This document shows, piece by piece, positions 7,973 to 17,705 of a DNA stretch of 64,000 nt. The DNA lies in assembly GCA_036265935.1 (NCBI GenBank), contig DATAOB010000088.1:1-64000 (forward strand). Reading direction: 5' to 3'. A program made the translations under genes and the position numbers. Each line of letters begins with the position of its first letter. Within the stretch, counting starts at the first letter, position 1. Source of the DNA: JAFASC01 sp036265935 (GTDB taxonomy: Bacteria > Pseudomonadota > Alphaproteobacteria > Rhizobiales > Beijerinckiaceae). Below the pieces are notes generated by a model. The model ran no database searches and was not told the DNA's origin. It was given only the letters and a program-made list of their open reading frames with translations.

Positions 7973-8383
7973 ATGATAAGGACGGATTCGATTGTTGTGT
8001 GGGCGCCGCGCGTGCTCAGCATCGTCCGTATTATGGTGGCGCTGCTGTTTCTCGAGCACGGCACGCAAAAGCTGCTCGGTTTCCCCGCCGGTGGCAATCC
8101 GCAGCCCGCGCTCTTCACGCTGTCCTGGACACAGGGCGTGTTCGAATTCGTCGGTGGCGTGTTGTTAGCGGTCGGGCTGTTTACGCGGCCGGTCGCTTTC
8201 ATCCTGTCCGGCGATATGGCTGTTGCTTATTTCATGGCGCATGCGCCCCAAAGCTTCTTCCCGGTGGTCAATCGCGGCGACGCGGCGATCCTCTATTGCT
8301 TCATCTTCTTCTACATCTTCTTCGCCGGCCCTGGTCCGTGGAGCGTCGACGCGATGTGGCGGCGGAGCGAGCCTGTGCGCTGA
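7973..8383 (+). CDS. DoxX family membrane protein
   Basis: A 136-residue protein with four predicted membrane helices. It contains the DoxX hallmark ALLFLEHGTQKLLGFP near the N-terminus and the GGVLLAVGLFTRPVAFILSGDMAVAYFMAHAP segment. DoxX proteins take part in quinone or thiol redox chemistry, often with thiosulfate or oxidative-stress enzymes. It lies 30 bp after the anti-sigma gene with a GGAGAG ribosome site, so it is probably part of the ECF operon or its regulon. Confidence 0.9.
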   Translation: MIRTDSIVVWAPRVLSIVRIMVALLFLEHGTQKLLGFPAGGNPQPALFTLSWTQGVFEFVGGVLLAVGLFTRPVAFILSGDMAVAYFMAHAPQSFFPVVNRGDAAILYCFIFFYIFFAGPGPWSVDAMWRRSEPVR

Positions 8384-8386
8384 AGC

Positions 8387-9652
8387 TCAGGCCGCCTCGC
8401 TCACCTCGTCCGCGGGCAGCCGCCTGCGCTGCGTGCGCCATTGCGACCATGAGGCGGTGAGCGCGGTGATCGCCATGAAACCGGCGGTGATGCCGAAAAT
8501 CCAAGCCGGCCGGCCGTGGTCGAGGACAAACCCGAAAATCACCGGCCCGATCGCCGAGCCGATATTGAAGCCGGTCGTGACGATGCCGAACACCCGACCG
8601 GCGGCGCCCTCCGGGGCCGCCTCGCGCACCATCATGTCGCGCGAGGGCTGAATCAATCCGGAGCAGAAGCCCGCCGTGCTCAAAAGCAGAATGACGATAA
8701 GCCCCGGTAGCGACAGCACCGCGACGAGCAGAACCAGGATCGCCGTCGCGACGAAACCGATTGCCGCCACGGCATTATGATGGATCGTGCGGTCGGCAAT
8801 CATGCCGCCGGCAAGCACGCCAACCGCGCTGGCGAACAGAAAGCCGCTGAGCGCTGCATTCGCGGCGGCGAGCGACATGCCTTGCGCGCCCTGCAGTCCG
8901 GCCCCGGCGAAATTGTTGATCCCCGTCGTCGAAAGACTGATCAGCGCGAAGAAGCCGGTCAATGACAAAACGGTGGGCGTCAAAACGCGCACGCTGAAAA
9001 TAGACTCCCGCGGTTCCGCGCGTGCCACCGGTTCTGATTTCCGCGCATTGGCGGAGCGCTCGATAACATCGAGGACGAGCGGCACCGCGACAATGAAGCC
9101 GAGACAGCCAATCGCGGCAACGGCGAACCGGAAACCTTCGATTGTCGCGAGCAAGAGCACCAAAGCCGGTGCAATGGCGGAGCCGAAATAGCCGGCGAAC
9201 AGGTGAAGCGAAAAGACGCGGCCGATGCGTGACGGCGAGATCGTCGCCGAAAGAATCGAGTAGTCCGCCGGGTGATATACCGCGTTGGCAATTCCGGCGA
9301 GGGCCGCCGCGATCAGAAGGCACGGATAAGTCGGAACCGCTGCGAACAAGATAAAGGCGAAACCGCCGAGGCACAATCCGCTGACGAGGATGGAACGCGC
9401 GTCGAACCGATCGACGGCAAAGCCCATCGGCGCCTGCAAAAGCACGGTCAGAATGTTGAAGAGCGTGACCGCCAGGCCGAGCTCGACGTAACCCACATGC
9501 AGCTGGTCCTTCAGAAGCGGAAACAGCGGCGGCAGCACGAGAAAGTAGACGTGGCTGGTAAAATGCGCCGCGCTGACCTTAGCGGCGACGATGTATTCGC
9601 CGCGCGCGCTGCCGGAGGCGCCCTCGCGCAAATCGGCTGTCTGACTGGTCAT
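8387..9652 (-). CDS. MFS transporter (fosmidomycin-resistance-like exporter)
   Basis: A 421-residue 12-helix transporter. The N-terminal half has VSAAHFTSHVYFLVLPPLFPLLKD and the loop GFAVDRFDARSILVSG. YHPADYSILSATISPSRIGRVFSLHLFAGYFGSAIAP resembles the Fsr/fosmidomycin-resistance branch of MFS exporters. It faces the DoxX gene tail to tail with only three bases between stop codons. The substrate is unknown; efflux is inferred from the branch. Confidence 0.82.
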   Translation of the reverse strand: MTSQTADLREGASGSARGEYIVAAKVSAAHFTSHVYFLVLPPLFPLLKDQLHVGYVELGLAVTLFNILTVLLQAPMGFAVDRFDARSILVSGLCLGGFAFILFAAVPTYPCLLIAAALAGIANAVYHPADYSILSATISPSRIGRVFSLHLFAGYFGSAIAPALVLLLATIEGFRFAVAAIGCLGFIVAVPLVLDVIERSANARKSEPVARAEPRESIFSVRVLTPTVLSLTGFFALISLSTTGINNFAGAGLQGAQGMSLAAANAALSGFLFASAVGVLAGGMIADRTIHHNAVAAIGFVATAILVLLVAVLSLPGLIVILLLSTAGFCSGLIQPSRDMMVREAAPEGAAGRVFGIVTTGFNIGSAIGPVIFGFVLDHGRPAWIFGITAGFMAITALTASWSQWRTQRRRLPADEVSEAA

Positions 9653-9785
9653 GCCGCTGTCTAGCCCGTGATGGCGGAGCTGACAAACTGAGCTTTAGCC
9701 GGCCAGCTATGCCGACGGCGCGGGCGGAATGGTGATTTCTATGGGGCGTCGGCGTAAGCTGTGCGCGTTAGCGAAGGAGCCGGGC

Positions 9786-10193
9786 GTGCCGCACATTATC
9801 GTCGAATATTCCGCCAATCTGGAGGACGCCGTGGCGATCGATCCCATGGTGCGAGAGGTGCATCAGTCGGTGCTTGCGACCGGCATTTTCAAGCTCGGTG
9901 CGGTGCGCACGCGCGCGGCGCGGCGCGACATCTTCTTCATCGCCGACGCCGACCCGCAGAACGCCTTCATCAATGTCATCGTCCGCGTTGCGAGCGGGCG
10001 GCCGCTGGAGAAGCGTCGCGCCGTGGCGGAGGCAATCATGGGCGTGATCGCCGCAAAGACGGCCGGCATTGGCGACTCGCGCGGTCTCGCCCTCTCCGTC
10101 TATGTGGAGGAGATCGACGAGGACGGTGCGCTGCGCAAAAACAATCTGCACGCCCGCATGGAAGCGCGCGCGCAACGGAGCGCCGCCGAATGA
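9786..10193 (+). CDS. 5-carboxymethyl-2-hydroxymuconate isomerase-like tautomerase (HpaF type)
   Basis: A 135-residue tautomerase-superfamily protein. The GTG at 9786 is chosen because it places a proline at position 2 (M-PHIIVEYSANLE); after Met removal this proline is the catalytic base of the family. An AAGGAG ribosome site precedes it. HpaF isomerises 5-carboxymethyl-2-hydroxymuconate in the homoprotocatechuate meta-cleavage pathway, and a type I extradiol dioxygenase lies 96 bp downstream on the same strand. The other hpa genes (hpaE, hpaG, hpaH, hpaI) are not in the window, so this may be a partial or re-used pathway. Confidence 0.82.
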   Translation: MPHIIVEYSANLEDAVAIDPMVREVHQSVLATGIFKLGAVRTRAARRDIFFIADADPQNAFINVIVRVASGRPLEKRRAVAEAIMGVIAAKTAGIGDSRGLALSVYVEEIDEDGALRKNNLHARMEARAQRSAAE

Positions 10194-10276
10194 ACAAGCC
10201 GGCGGTGCCGTACATGGAGACGAAGAACGTCGCGGTCGCCTTCGGCAGCCATTCGATCGCGCGCATCGGCGTGTAA
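10190..10276 (+). CDS. Possible 28-residue micro-ORF coupled to the tautomerase gene
   Basis: An ATG overlapping the tautomerase stop codon (ATGA) opens a 28-codon frame beginning MNKPAVPYMETKNVAVAFG and ending 13 bp before the dioxygenase start. It has no recognisable family. The tight spacing on both sides fits translational coupling, or a remnant of a larger gene. Short frames arise by chance in GC-rich DNA, so support is weak. Confidence 0.25.
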   Translation: MNKPAVPYMETKNVAVAFGSHSIARIGV

Positions 10277-10289
10277 TTCGGGGGGAGAT

Positions 10290-11270
10290 ATGCCGATACC
10301 GGCTCCGGTTCTGTATCCGCCGTTCAACATCGTGCGGCTGAGCCATGTCGTGCTCACGGTCACCGATCTCCAGGCCTCGCGCGCCTTCTATTTCGACACG
10401 CTCGGCCTGCAGGTCACCGATGAGACAAGCGACGCGATCTACATGCGTGGGATGGAGGAGCGCGGCCACCATTGCATCGTGCTGGAGCGCGGCGATCACC
10501 CGCTCGCGCAATCATTGAGCTTCAAAGTGTTCAGCGAGAGCGATCTCGACAAAGCGCGCGAGTATTTCGACTCACAGGGCATCGCCAGCGGCTGGGTCGA
10601 ACGACCGTATCAAGGCCGCACATTGCGCGCCATCGATCCGCTCGGCATGCCGATCGAGTTCTATTTTAACATGGACAAGCTGAATCCGATCCATCAGCAA
10701 TACAAACTCTATCGCGGCGTGAAGCCGCTCAGGATCGATCATTTCAACTGCTATTCCGATGATGTCGAGACCTCGGTCGATTTCTATAATTCGCTGGGTT
10801 TCCGCATCACCGAATATACCGAAGCCGAGGAGTCAGGTCAGCTCTGGGCGGTGTGGATGCATCGCAAGGGCGGCATCCACGACATTGCATTCACCAGCGG
10901 CTACGGGCCGCGCCTGCACCATGTCGCCTTCTGGGTGCCGACGCCGCTGAACATCATCGACCTCCTCGATCTGATGTCGACGACGGGCTATCTCGGCAAT
11001 ATCGAGCGCGGGCCGGGACGGCACGGCATCTCCAACGCGTTCTTTCTTTACGTGCGCGACCCCGACGGCCATCGCATCGAAATCTATTGCTCGGATTATA
11101 TGACGGTCGATCCCGATCTCGAGCCGATCAAGTGGAACCTGCGCGATCCGCAGCGCCAGACGCTGTGGGGCTCGCCGGCGCCGCGCTCGTGGTTCGAGGA
11201 GGGCAGCGTGTTTCCTGGCGTCGAGCCTCGCCGGCCGAAGCTCGAGGCCTCGCCGATCATCGCGCCGTAG
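10290..11270 (+). CDS. Type I extradiol dioxygenase, homoprotocatechuate 2,3-dioxygenase-like (HpaD)
   Basis: A 326-residue vicinal-oxygen-chelate dioxygenase with two glyoxalase-fold domains (about residues 15-130 and 145-270). The metal triad is visible in the C-terminal domain: His151 (RIDHFN), His210 or His211 (RLHHVAF) and Glu264 (HRIEIYCSDY), spaced as in the Brevibacterium and Arthrobacter homoprotocatechuate enzymes. It would open the ring of 3,4-dihydroxyphenylacetate or a related catechol. The upstream HpaF-like isomerase acts two steps later in that pathway, supporting the assignment. GGGGGAG precedes the ATG. Cleavage of another substituted catechol cannot be excluded. Confidence 0.85.
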   Translation: MPIPAPVLYPPFNIVRLSHVVLTVTDLQASRAFYFDTLGLQVTDETSDAIYMRGMEERGHHCIVLERGDHPLAQSLSFKVFSESDLDKAREYFDSQGIASGWVERPYQGRTLRAIDPLGMPIEFYFNMDKLNPIHQQYKLYRGVKPLRIDHFNCYSDDVETSVDFYNSLGFRITEYTEAEESGQLWAVWMHRKGGIHDIAFTSGYGPRLHHVAFWVPTPLNIIDLLDLMSTTGYLGNIERGPGRHGISNAFFLYVRDPDGHRIEIYCSDYMTVDPDLEPIKWNLRDPQRQTLWGSPAPRSWFEEGSVFPGVEPRRPKLEASPIIAP

Positions 11271-11287
11271 CACTTCCGCAACGCGAA

Positions 11288-11393
11288 CCACATTCCCGGA
11301 GCCGCGAAGCGGCATCCGGGACCCAGAGCAGCCGCATCTATCCCTGGACCCCGGATCACATTCCGCTTTGCTCCATGCGTCCGGGGAAGTGGC
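11288..11393. repeat. Intergenic palindromic repeat, family A copy 1
   Basis: About 106 bp made of two hairpin-forming halves: CCCGGAGCCGCGAAGCGGCATCCGGG-like, then CTGGACCCCGGATCACATTC and ATGCGTCCGGGGAAGTGG. Copies occur at 23441-23556 and 39459-39590 with the same ends and a variable middle. All three sit between genes. This is the kind of short palindromic repeat scattered through Bradyrhizobium-type genomes. Confidence 0.85.
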
Positions 11394-11400
11394 GGTCAGT

Positions 11401-13020
11401 TTAAGCGACCTGCTTTTGTTCGATCTGTTCCAAGGAAGAGGGCTCAGGCAATTCCCCCGGTTTCGCCGTGTAGAACGACGCCCGCTCCTTGCCGCGCAAC
11501 GCGTCGCGCGTGAACACAATGAGATGGTGGGCGACAAAGGTCATGCCGAAAATGTCCTCGATTCGGCCGTGCATTAAAGCGTGCCGCACCGCGGCCCAGA
11601 ACACGCGGCGGTAGTCCGCCAAAATGCCGATGCGCAGCGTGAGATTGAACGTCAGGATCAGCCCGCGCCTGATGTTGCGCCAGGTGAGCTTCGCGCGCGC
11701 CGGTGTGCGGAGGCGGTGCGCATACGTCGCCTCGATCTGATGCCGATAGCGCGCAAACACGCGCTCCGGCGCGTAGCAATAGGCGATCGTGCGCCGCCAG
11801 CTCGCCAAAACTTCGTCGTGCGGGCGCAGGAAGCGCACATTCGATTCGAGATTTGGATCATCGAGAAGCCGTCCGGCTTTGACGAGCCGGTCCCAGAGCG
11901 GCGTCCTCGGCAGCGCCTGCAACAAATTCATCGTCAGGATCGGCACTTGCGAAGCCTCGACGAACTCGATCAGCCGCCGCTCCGATTCCGCCGTCTCGCT
12001 GTCAAGACCGAAGATGATACCGGACGTTACTTCGAGTCCGTAGGAATTCAGCGTGCGGATGCCTTCGAGGATCGGCACGGCGGCATTCTGCTCCTTGGCA
12101 ATGCTCTTGAGGGCTTCGAGCTCCGGCGTCTCGATGCCGACAAACACCGTGACGAACGCCGCCTGCCGCATCAGCTCCAAAATTTCGGGCTGCTTGGCGA
12201 TGTTCAGCGTCGCTTCGCAGGCAAACTGGATGCGATAGCCGTGCCGCTTCTGCCATTCAACGACGTGCGGCAGCATTTCGCGCGCCGCCCTGCGATTGCC
12301 GATGAAATTGTCGTCGACGAAATAGACGACCGTCGGCGGGTTCGGCTGCGCGATGACCGCGTCGAGCTCGCGGATGATCTGCGCCGGCGATTTCAGCCGG
12401 GGCTGGCGCCCGTAAAGCGCCGGGATGTCGCAGAATTCGCAGCGATACGGGCAGCCGCTGGAAAATTGGATCGACGCAAGCAAATAGCGCTTCAGCGGCA
12501 CCTTGTCGTAGGCCGGCAGCGGAAAGTCGGCGAGCGGCAGCCGCTCTTTTGTCTCGAAGCGAATCTGCCGCGGCGGTGATTCGATGCTGGCGTCGAGCGT
12601 TGCAATCAGTTCGTCCGTCGCGTCGCCGATTTCGCCGATATGCAGGTAGTCGAAAGCGGAATACATGTCGGGTGCGGCGGACACCGACGATCCGCCGAGC
12701 ACGGTGATCTTGCCCGCCGCCTTGGCGCGCGCGTCGATGTCGTTGATCTGCGGCGCCTGCACATGCATGCCGCTGACGAACACGATGTCGGCCCAAGCGA
12801 AATCCGCGGATTTCGCCGGCGCGATATTCTCGTCGATGAAGCGCACGTCCCACAGCGGCGGAAGATAAGCGGCGATGACCAGCAGCCCCTGCGGCGGCAT
12901 GAAGGCGCGCACATCGCCCATCAGCGCATAGGCATGCTCGAAGGTCGCGAAAGCCGGCGTGTAGGCGGGAAACACGCAGAGCACGCGGCGCACATTCTTT
13001 ACGGGAACCGGACAGTGCAC
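11401..13020 (-). CDS. B12-binding radical SAM protein, HpnP-like (hopanoid C-2 methylase family)
   Basis: A 539-residue protein with an N-terminal cobalamin-binding region (about 10-150; RRVLCVFPAY, MPPQGLLVIAAYLPP, VRFIDENIAPA) and a radical SAM domain. The Fe-S motif is SSGCPYRCEFCDIP (Cys190, Cys194, Cys197), followed by YFVDDNFIGN and FVGIETPE. Length, domain order and these signature segments match HpnP, which methylates hopanoids at C-2. Other B12-radical SAM paralogues share the architecture and no other hopanoid gene is in the window, so the substrate is inferred. The first codon is GTG; an internal GTG (VRRVLCVFP) is also possible. Confidence 0.65.
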   Translation of the reverse strand: MHCPVPVKNVRRVLCVFPAYTPAFATFEHAYALMGDVRAFMPPQGLLVIAAYLPPLWDVRFIDENIAPAKSADFAWADIVFVSGMHVQAPQINDIDARAKAAGKITVLGGSSVSAAPDMYSAFDYLHIGEIGDATDELIATLDASIESPPRQIRFETKERLPLADFPLPAYDKVPLKRYLLASIQFSSGCPYRCEFCDIPALYGRQPRLKSPAQIIRELDAVIAQPNPPTVVYFVDDNFIGNRRAAREMLPHVVEWQKRHGYRIQFACEATLNIAKQPEILELMRQAAFVTVFVGIETPELEALKSIAKEQNAAVPILEGIRTLNSYGLEVTSGIIFGLDSETAESERRLIEFVEASQVPILTMNLLQALPRTPLWDRLVKAGRLLDDPNLESNVRFLRPHDEVLASWRRTIAYCYAPERVFARYRHQIEATYAHRLRTPARAKLTWRNIRRGLILTFNLTLRIGILADYRRVFWAAVRHALMHGRIEDIFGMTFVAHHLIVFTRDALRGKERASFYTAKPGELPEPSSLEQIEQKQVA

Positions 13021-13191
13021 TTAATTCCTCGTCAGGCGCGTCTTTCCCGCCAGCGCCGCCGTCACTCAGGGTAAAGCAGAGCCTTGCGAAGGCAAGCTTG
13101 GCATTGACGAAGCCGGAACCTTGCCTGTTGCGCAGCATTGAAACCCGCATTGCGAATCCCGATCTGAGGGGCGCTCACGAAGGAAAGGCCG

Positions 13192-13593
13192 ATGGCGCAC
13201 GTCTCTTATTATGACAACACGCCCACTGCCGAGGCGCGCATCGCGCGGCTGCGGCAGCTTGCCTGGCTGATCGATGCCGCGTTCAAGCTGCCGGGCTCGC
13301 GCTTTCGCTTTGGCCTGAATTCCGTCATCGGCCTCACGCCGGCCGCCGGCAATGCGCTCCTGACGGGAATTTCGCTCTACATCGTCAATGAAGCGCGGCG
13401 GCTCGGATTGCCGAAATGGAAGCTCGCGCTGATGTTGAAAAACGTGGCGATCGAAGCCGCCGCCGGTACGGTTCCGCTCCTTGGCGATCTCTTTGACGTC
13501 GCCTTCAAGGCGAACCTGCGCAACCTCGCGATTCTCGAAGAGCATTTCGGCATCCGCTCGGAGCGTCCAATCCTCGACCTGCGTGCGAATTGA
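13192..13593 (+). CDS. DUF4112 domain-containing membrane protein
   Basis: A 133-residue protein matching DUF4112 throughout. It has the conserved start RLRQLAWLIDAAFKLPGSRFRFGLNSVIGLTPAAGNALLTGISLYIV, then EAAAGTVPLLGDLFDVAFKANLRNLAIL. One or two membrane-associated segments are likely. Function is unknown. GGAAAGG precedes the ATG. It ends overlapping the frame leading into the glyoxalase II gene and may be co-transcribed with it. Confidence 0.85.
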   Translation: MAHVSYYDNTPTAEARIARLRQLAWLIDAAFKLPGSRFRFGLNSVIGLTPAAGNALLTGISLYIVNEARRLGLPKWKLALMLKNVAIEAAAGTVPLLGDLFDVAFKANLRNLAILEEHFGIRSERPILDLRAN

Positions 13594-13649
13594 TTTCGGC
13601 CACGCTTACGGCTAAGCCTGCGCTGGAAGATTGCGCCAAGGATTGCGCG

Positions 13650-14420
13650 ATGACCGTTCGCATCCATCAATTGCCCTGTCTTGCCGACAATTACGGCGTG
13701 CTCATCCACGATTCCGCAACGGGCGCGACCGCGGCCATCGATGCGCCGGATGCAGCCCCGATCCTCGCCGCGCTGGACACCAACGGCTGGCAGCTCTCCG
13801 ACATCCTGCTGACGCATCATCACGCCGATCACGTGCAGGGCGTGCCGGGACTGAAATCGAAATTCCCCAACGCGCGCCTCGTCGGGCCGAAAAAGGAAGC
13901 GGCGCGGATTCCCGGACTCGATTTGCAGGTTGCCGAGGGCAATGTCGTTAAGGTCGGCGCCATGGATCTCTCCATCTTCGACACGCCCGGCCACACCGCC
14001 GGCCACATCGCCTATTACATCGAAAGCGACGATCTCGTTTTTGCCGGCGACACGCTGTTTGCGCTCGGCTGCGGGCGCGTTTTCGAAGCGCCGATGGCGA
14101 CGATGTATCATTCTTTGATGAAGTTTGCGGCGTTGCCCGGCGAGACGCAGGTCTATTGCGGCCACGAATATACTTTGTCGAATGCTCGTTTTGCGCTGAC
14201 CGTCGATCCCGATAACAATCTTCTCGCCGAGCGCGCGACCGAGGTCGAAGAGATGCGCAAGCAGGGTCGCCCGACGCTACCGACGACGATTGCGCTCGAG
14301 GTCGCGACCAATCCGTTCCTGCGCGCCGAGGATCCGGGCGTGCAGAAGGCGCTCGGCATGGAGGGCGCAGATCCGGTGGCGGTCTTCACCGAGCTGCGCG
14401 AGCGGAAGAATAAGTTTTAA
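13650..14420 (+). CDS. gloB: Hydroxyacylglutathione hydrolase (glyoxalase II)
   Basis: A 256-residue metallo-beta-lactamase-fold hydrolase that splits S-D-lactoylglutathione to D-lactate and glutathione in methylglyoxal detoxification. Motifs: the metal-binding THHHADH, DTPGHTAGHIAYY, FAGDTLFALGCGRVFE and CGHEYTLSNARFA. The C-terminal half is the glutathione-binding helical domain (TTIALEVATNPFLRAEDPGVQ), with normal length for the family. The start at 13650 (MTVRIHQLPCLADNYG) matches family N-termini; the frame extends upstream, but that part overlaps the DUF4112 gene. Confidence 0.95.
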   Translation: MTVRIHQLPCLADNYGVLIHDSATGATAAIDAPDAAPILAALDTNGWQLSDILLTHHHADHVQGVPGLKSKFPNARLVGPKKEAARIPGLDLQVAEGNVVKVGAMDLSIFDTPGHTAGHIAYYIESDDLVFAGDTLFALGCGRVFEAPMATMYHSLMKFAALPGETQVYCGHEYTLSNARFALTVDPDNNLLAERATEVEEMRKQGRPTLPTTIALEVATNPFLRAEDPGVQKALGMEGADPVAVFTELRERKNKF

Positions 14421-15214
14421 TTCGGCGTGCGCAGCTTGTAGATCGCCGTGTGCAGGATGTGCGCGACCGGCCGCTCGTCGTTGGCAATCACCAGCGTGTC
14501 GAGATCGACGAAGCGGTGGCCTTTCTTCTCGTAATTGGCGGCGACGCCCGCTCGGACCGAGAGCGTTTCGCCGATCTTCGCGATCGAGCAGTGCTGCACT
14601 TTGCTGCCGACGTGAATCCACGGGCCAAGCACGACATTGTCCATCAACGCATTGTTGCAGAGACGCAGGATGCGGCCGGGATGCACGATGCGGTCCGTGC
14701 GGTAGAGCGGATCGCGTTCACGCACGCCGTCGAGATACCAGTCCGCGTCTTCCGGCGTCATGTCCCGCGCCGCCGTTCCGAGCATTGTGCCCGGTGCAAG
14801 CGAAACCTCGTCGGCCGGCGGTCTTTCCCCAGGTAGCGGCCGCAGCGGATACGTATCGATCTCTGGACCCACATCCTGGCCAAGTCCCGCGGTAGCGTCA
14901 GCGCAGAGGACGCCATCGCTCTCCACGCAAAGACGTAGCGCTTCACCTCCAGGCTCGACGCTGACGCGCACCTCGCGGCCATCATAGACCGGCTTCATAA
15001 ACCGGCACTCGATCCAACCGCTCTCCAGCCATTCGCGCCCCCACATCTCGACGGGGACATGACAGGCATAGGCGTAAACCTCGACACCCGGCACGAGCGC
15101 GCCGGTAAATCCGAACTGCCGCGCGACCTCGTCATCGTGAATCTTATTTTCCGACGTCCGCGACAGGTTCTGCGCCTCGACGCAATAATCTGCGAGCCTC
15201 TCGCCCTGGATCAT
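14417..15214 (-). CDS. Hotdog-fold (MaoC-like) hypothetical protein
   Basis: A 265-residue protein. Residues about 20-60 (NKIHDDEVARQFGFTGALVPGVEVYAYA) resemble the hydratase helix and loop of MaoC-like hotdog enzymes, and a second hotdog-like half follows (IHVGSKVQHCSIAKIGETLSVRAGVAANYEKKGHRFVDLDTLVI). An acyl-thioester hydratase or thioesterase role is plausible but unproved. Its start overlaps by four bases the stop of the truncated flippase frame, implying an old operon. GGAGAG precedes the ATG. The stop codon overlaps that of gloB on the other strand. Confidence 0.7.
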   Translation of the reverse strand: MIQGERLADYCVEAQNLSRTSENKIHDDEVARQFGFTGALVPGVEVYAYACHVPVEMWGREWLESGWIECRFMKPVYDGREVRVSVEPGGEALRLCVESDGVLCADATAGLGQDVGPEIDTYPLRPLPGERPPADEVSLAPGTMLGTAARDMTPEDADWYLDGVRERDPLYRTDRIVHPGRILRLCNNALMDNVVLGPWIHVGSKVQHCSIAKIGETLSVRAGVAANYEKKGHRFVDLDTLVIANDERPVAHILHTAIYKLRTPN

Positions 15215-15850
15215 CTCTCCTCCGCGGCGGGCGCGACGAGCTGGCGCAATCCGATCCGCGCATATTCCGGATTAAGCCAGACGAGAGCAATGCCATAAAG
15301 AAGCACGCCGAGGCCGCTCTCCAAGGCGATATGCACGGCCGGGCCGATCCGCAACTTATCCCAAGGCACGAGGATAAGCACGATCAGCATGATGGCGGTC
15401 GCAAGGAACACGCGACCGGTGTCGGCCCAAGGCAGCGGAAAATCGAATTTTTGGCGGATATAGATAAAGCAGAGCGCCGCGCCGATGGCGGAGGCGACGA
15501 GGCATCCCTCGACCGCGCCGGCGAGTCCGCCGAGCTGGAGACCGATCCACGCTCCGACAACGCATACGGCTTCGGCGACATTGATCCAGATGCCGAGGTC
15601 GATCCGCTCCATCAGAATCAGCACCTGGTCGGCGAAATGGATGCGGATATTGCGGATCCCGCCGGCGATCGCAGCCAGTGGCAGAATCACCATCGTCGCC
15701 TGCTGGAACGACCCCGAGACGGTGAGCTCGACAAAGGGCCGCGTCATCAGGCAGAGACCGGCCGTAGCGGGCACGACGAGCGCCATCAAAAGGACGCCGC
15801 CTTGGGCGAGCTGACGGAGCTGGCGGAGGCGCTGGCCGGCAGCCGACTTG
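15211..15850 (-). pseudogene. C-terminal remnant of a polysaccharide flippase (MOP superfamily)
   Basis: Only the second half of a lipopolysaccharide/O-antigen flippase-like protein is visible. About 200 residues carry five or six membrane helices (GGVLLMALVVPATAGLCLM, TMVILPLAAIAGGIRNIRIHFADQVLILMERIDLG, VFLATAIMLIVLILVPW). Full-length relatives have about 430-480 residues and 12 helices. The frame extends to 15936, but the residues before about 15850 are not membrane-like and overlap the ada promoter. The 5' half therefore seems lost, probably when the ada side was joined. The downstream hotdog gene is still coupled to it by ATGA. Confidence 0.6.
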
Positions 15851-15897
15851 GCCGCTAGCCCCAAGAAAATTCGGCCGCAAGGACCGGAGTGCGGCAC

Positions 15898-15923
15898 GGT
15901 GGGAGCCCCCTTAGACTCCCACC
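15898..15923. promoter_or_regulatory. Inverted repeat upstream of ada
   Basis: GGTGGGAG and CTCCCACC form a perfect 8-bp inverted repeat with a 10-base spacer, ending 30 bp before the ada ATG. It could be an operator or a leader hairpin. No T-run follows, so it is not a terminator. Its function is unknown. Confidence 0.35.
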
Positions 15924-15953
15924 AATCGGAATTCATGCGAAAAGGAGCAGATC

Positions 15954-17031
<1,078 letters not shown>

Positions 17032-17039
<8 letters not shown>

Positions 17040-17691
17040 CGAACGCACGCTCGATCCGCGTGACATCAAGCATGTCGTCATCGCCGGCTGGACCGGGCGC
17101 GATCGGGCCACGCTCGAAGCGCATATTCGCGAGCTCGAAGCGCTCGGCATCGCGCGGCCGAAGACGACGCCGATTTTTTATCGCGTCGCCGCATCGCTGC
17201 TGACATGTGCGGACGAAATTCAGGTGATCGGCGGCGATTCGAGCGGCGAGGCCGAATGCGTGGTCTATGCGCTCGGCGACGGCCTGTGGCTCGGTCTCGG
17301 CTCCGACCATACCGACCGCCAGGCGGAGGCGATCGGCGTCACGCTCTCGAAGCAGATGTGCGCAAAGCCCGTCGGCGCGCATCTTTGGCGCTTTTCCGAT
17401 GTCGCGTCGCATTGGGAGAAGCTGGTTTTGCGCGCGTCCGTCACGCACGCGGGCAAGCGGCGTCTCTACCAGGAAGGCTCGGTCGCGACGATGCGCCCGC
17501 CGCAGGAGCTGATCCGCCTTTATACCGGCGGCGGCGATCTGCCGCCGAGCACGGCGATGTTCTGCGGCACGCTTGCGGTGCATGGCGCAATCGAAGGCGG
17601 CGAGATGTTCGAGATGGAGCTGGATGACCCCGTGCTCGGGCGGCGGCTGACGCATGCCTATGCGATCGAGCAATTGCCGATCGAGGGGTAG
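17032..17691 (+). CDS. DUF2848 family protein
   Basis: A 219-residue protein. The start is TTG at 17032, overlapping the end of ada, with GGGAG at 17020-17024 as ribosome site; no ATG or GTG fits better. Family features include HVVIAGWTGRDRATLEAHIRELEALG, the TPIFYRVA segment, and SDHTDRQAEA and TMFCGTLAVHGAI-like motifs. DUF2848 resembles fumarylacetoacetate-hydrolase-fold proteins, but the role is unknown. The overlap makes co-expression with ada likely. Confidence 0.8.
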
Positions 17692-17705
17692 GGCGCAGCT
17701 GACGA

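Noticed and set aside
13115..13139. GGAAC-N18-TT before the DUF4112 gene
   Set aside because: The spacing fits RpoE2-type promoters, but the -10 reads CATT rather than CGTT, and GGAAC occurs often by chance, so it was not listed as a site.
15851..15936. N-terminal extension of the truncated flippase
   Set aside because: The residues are not membrane-like, and they overlap the ada promoter and inverted repeat; they are probably not translated.
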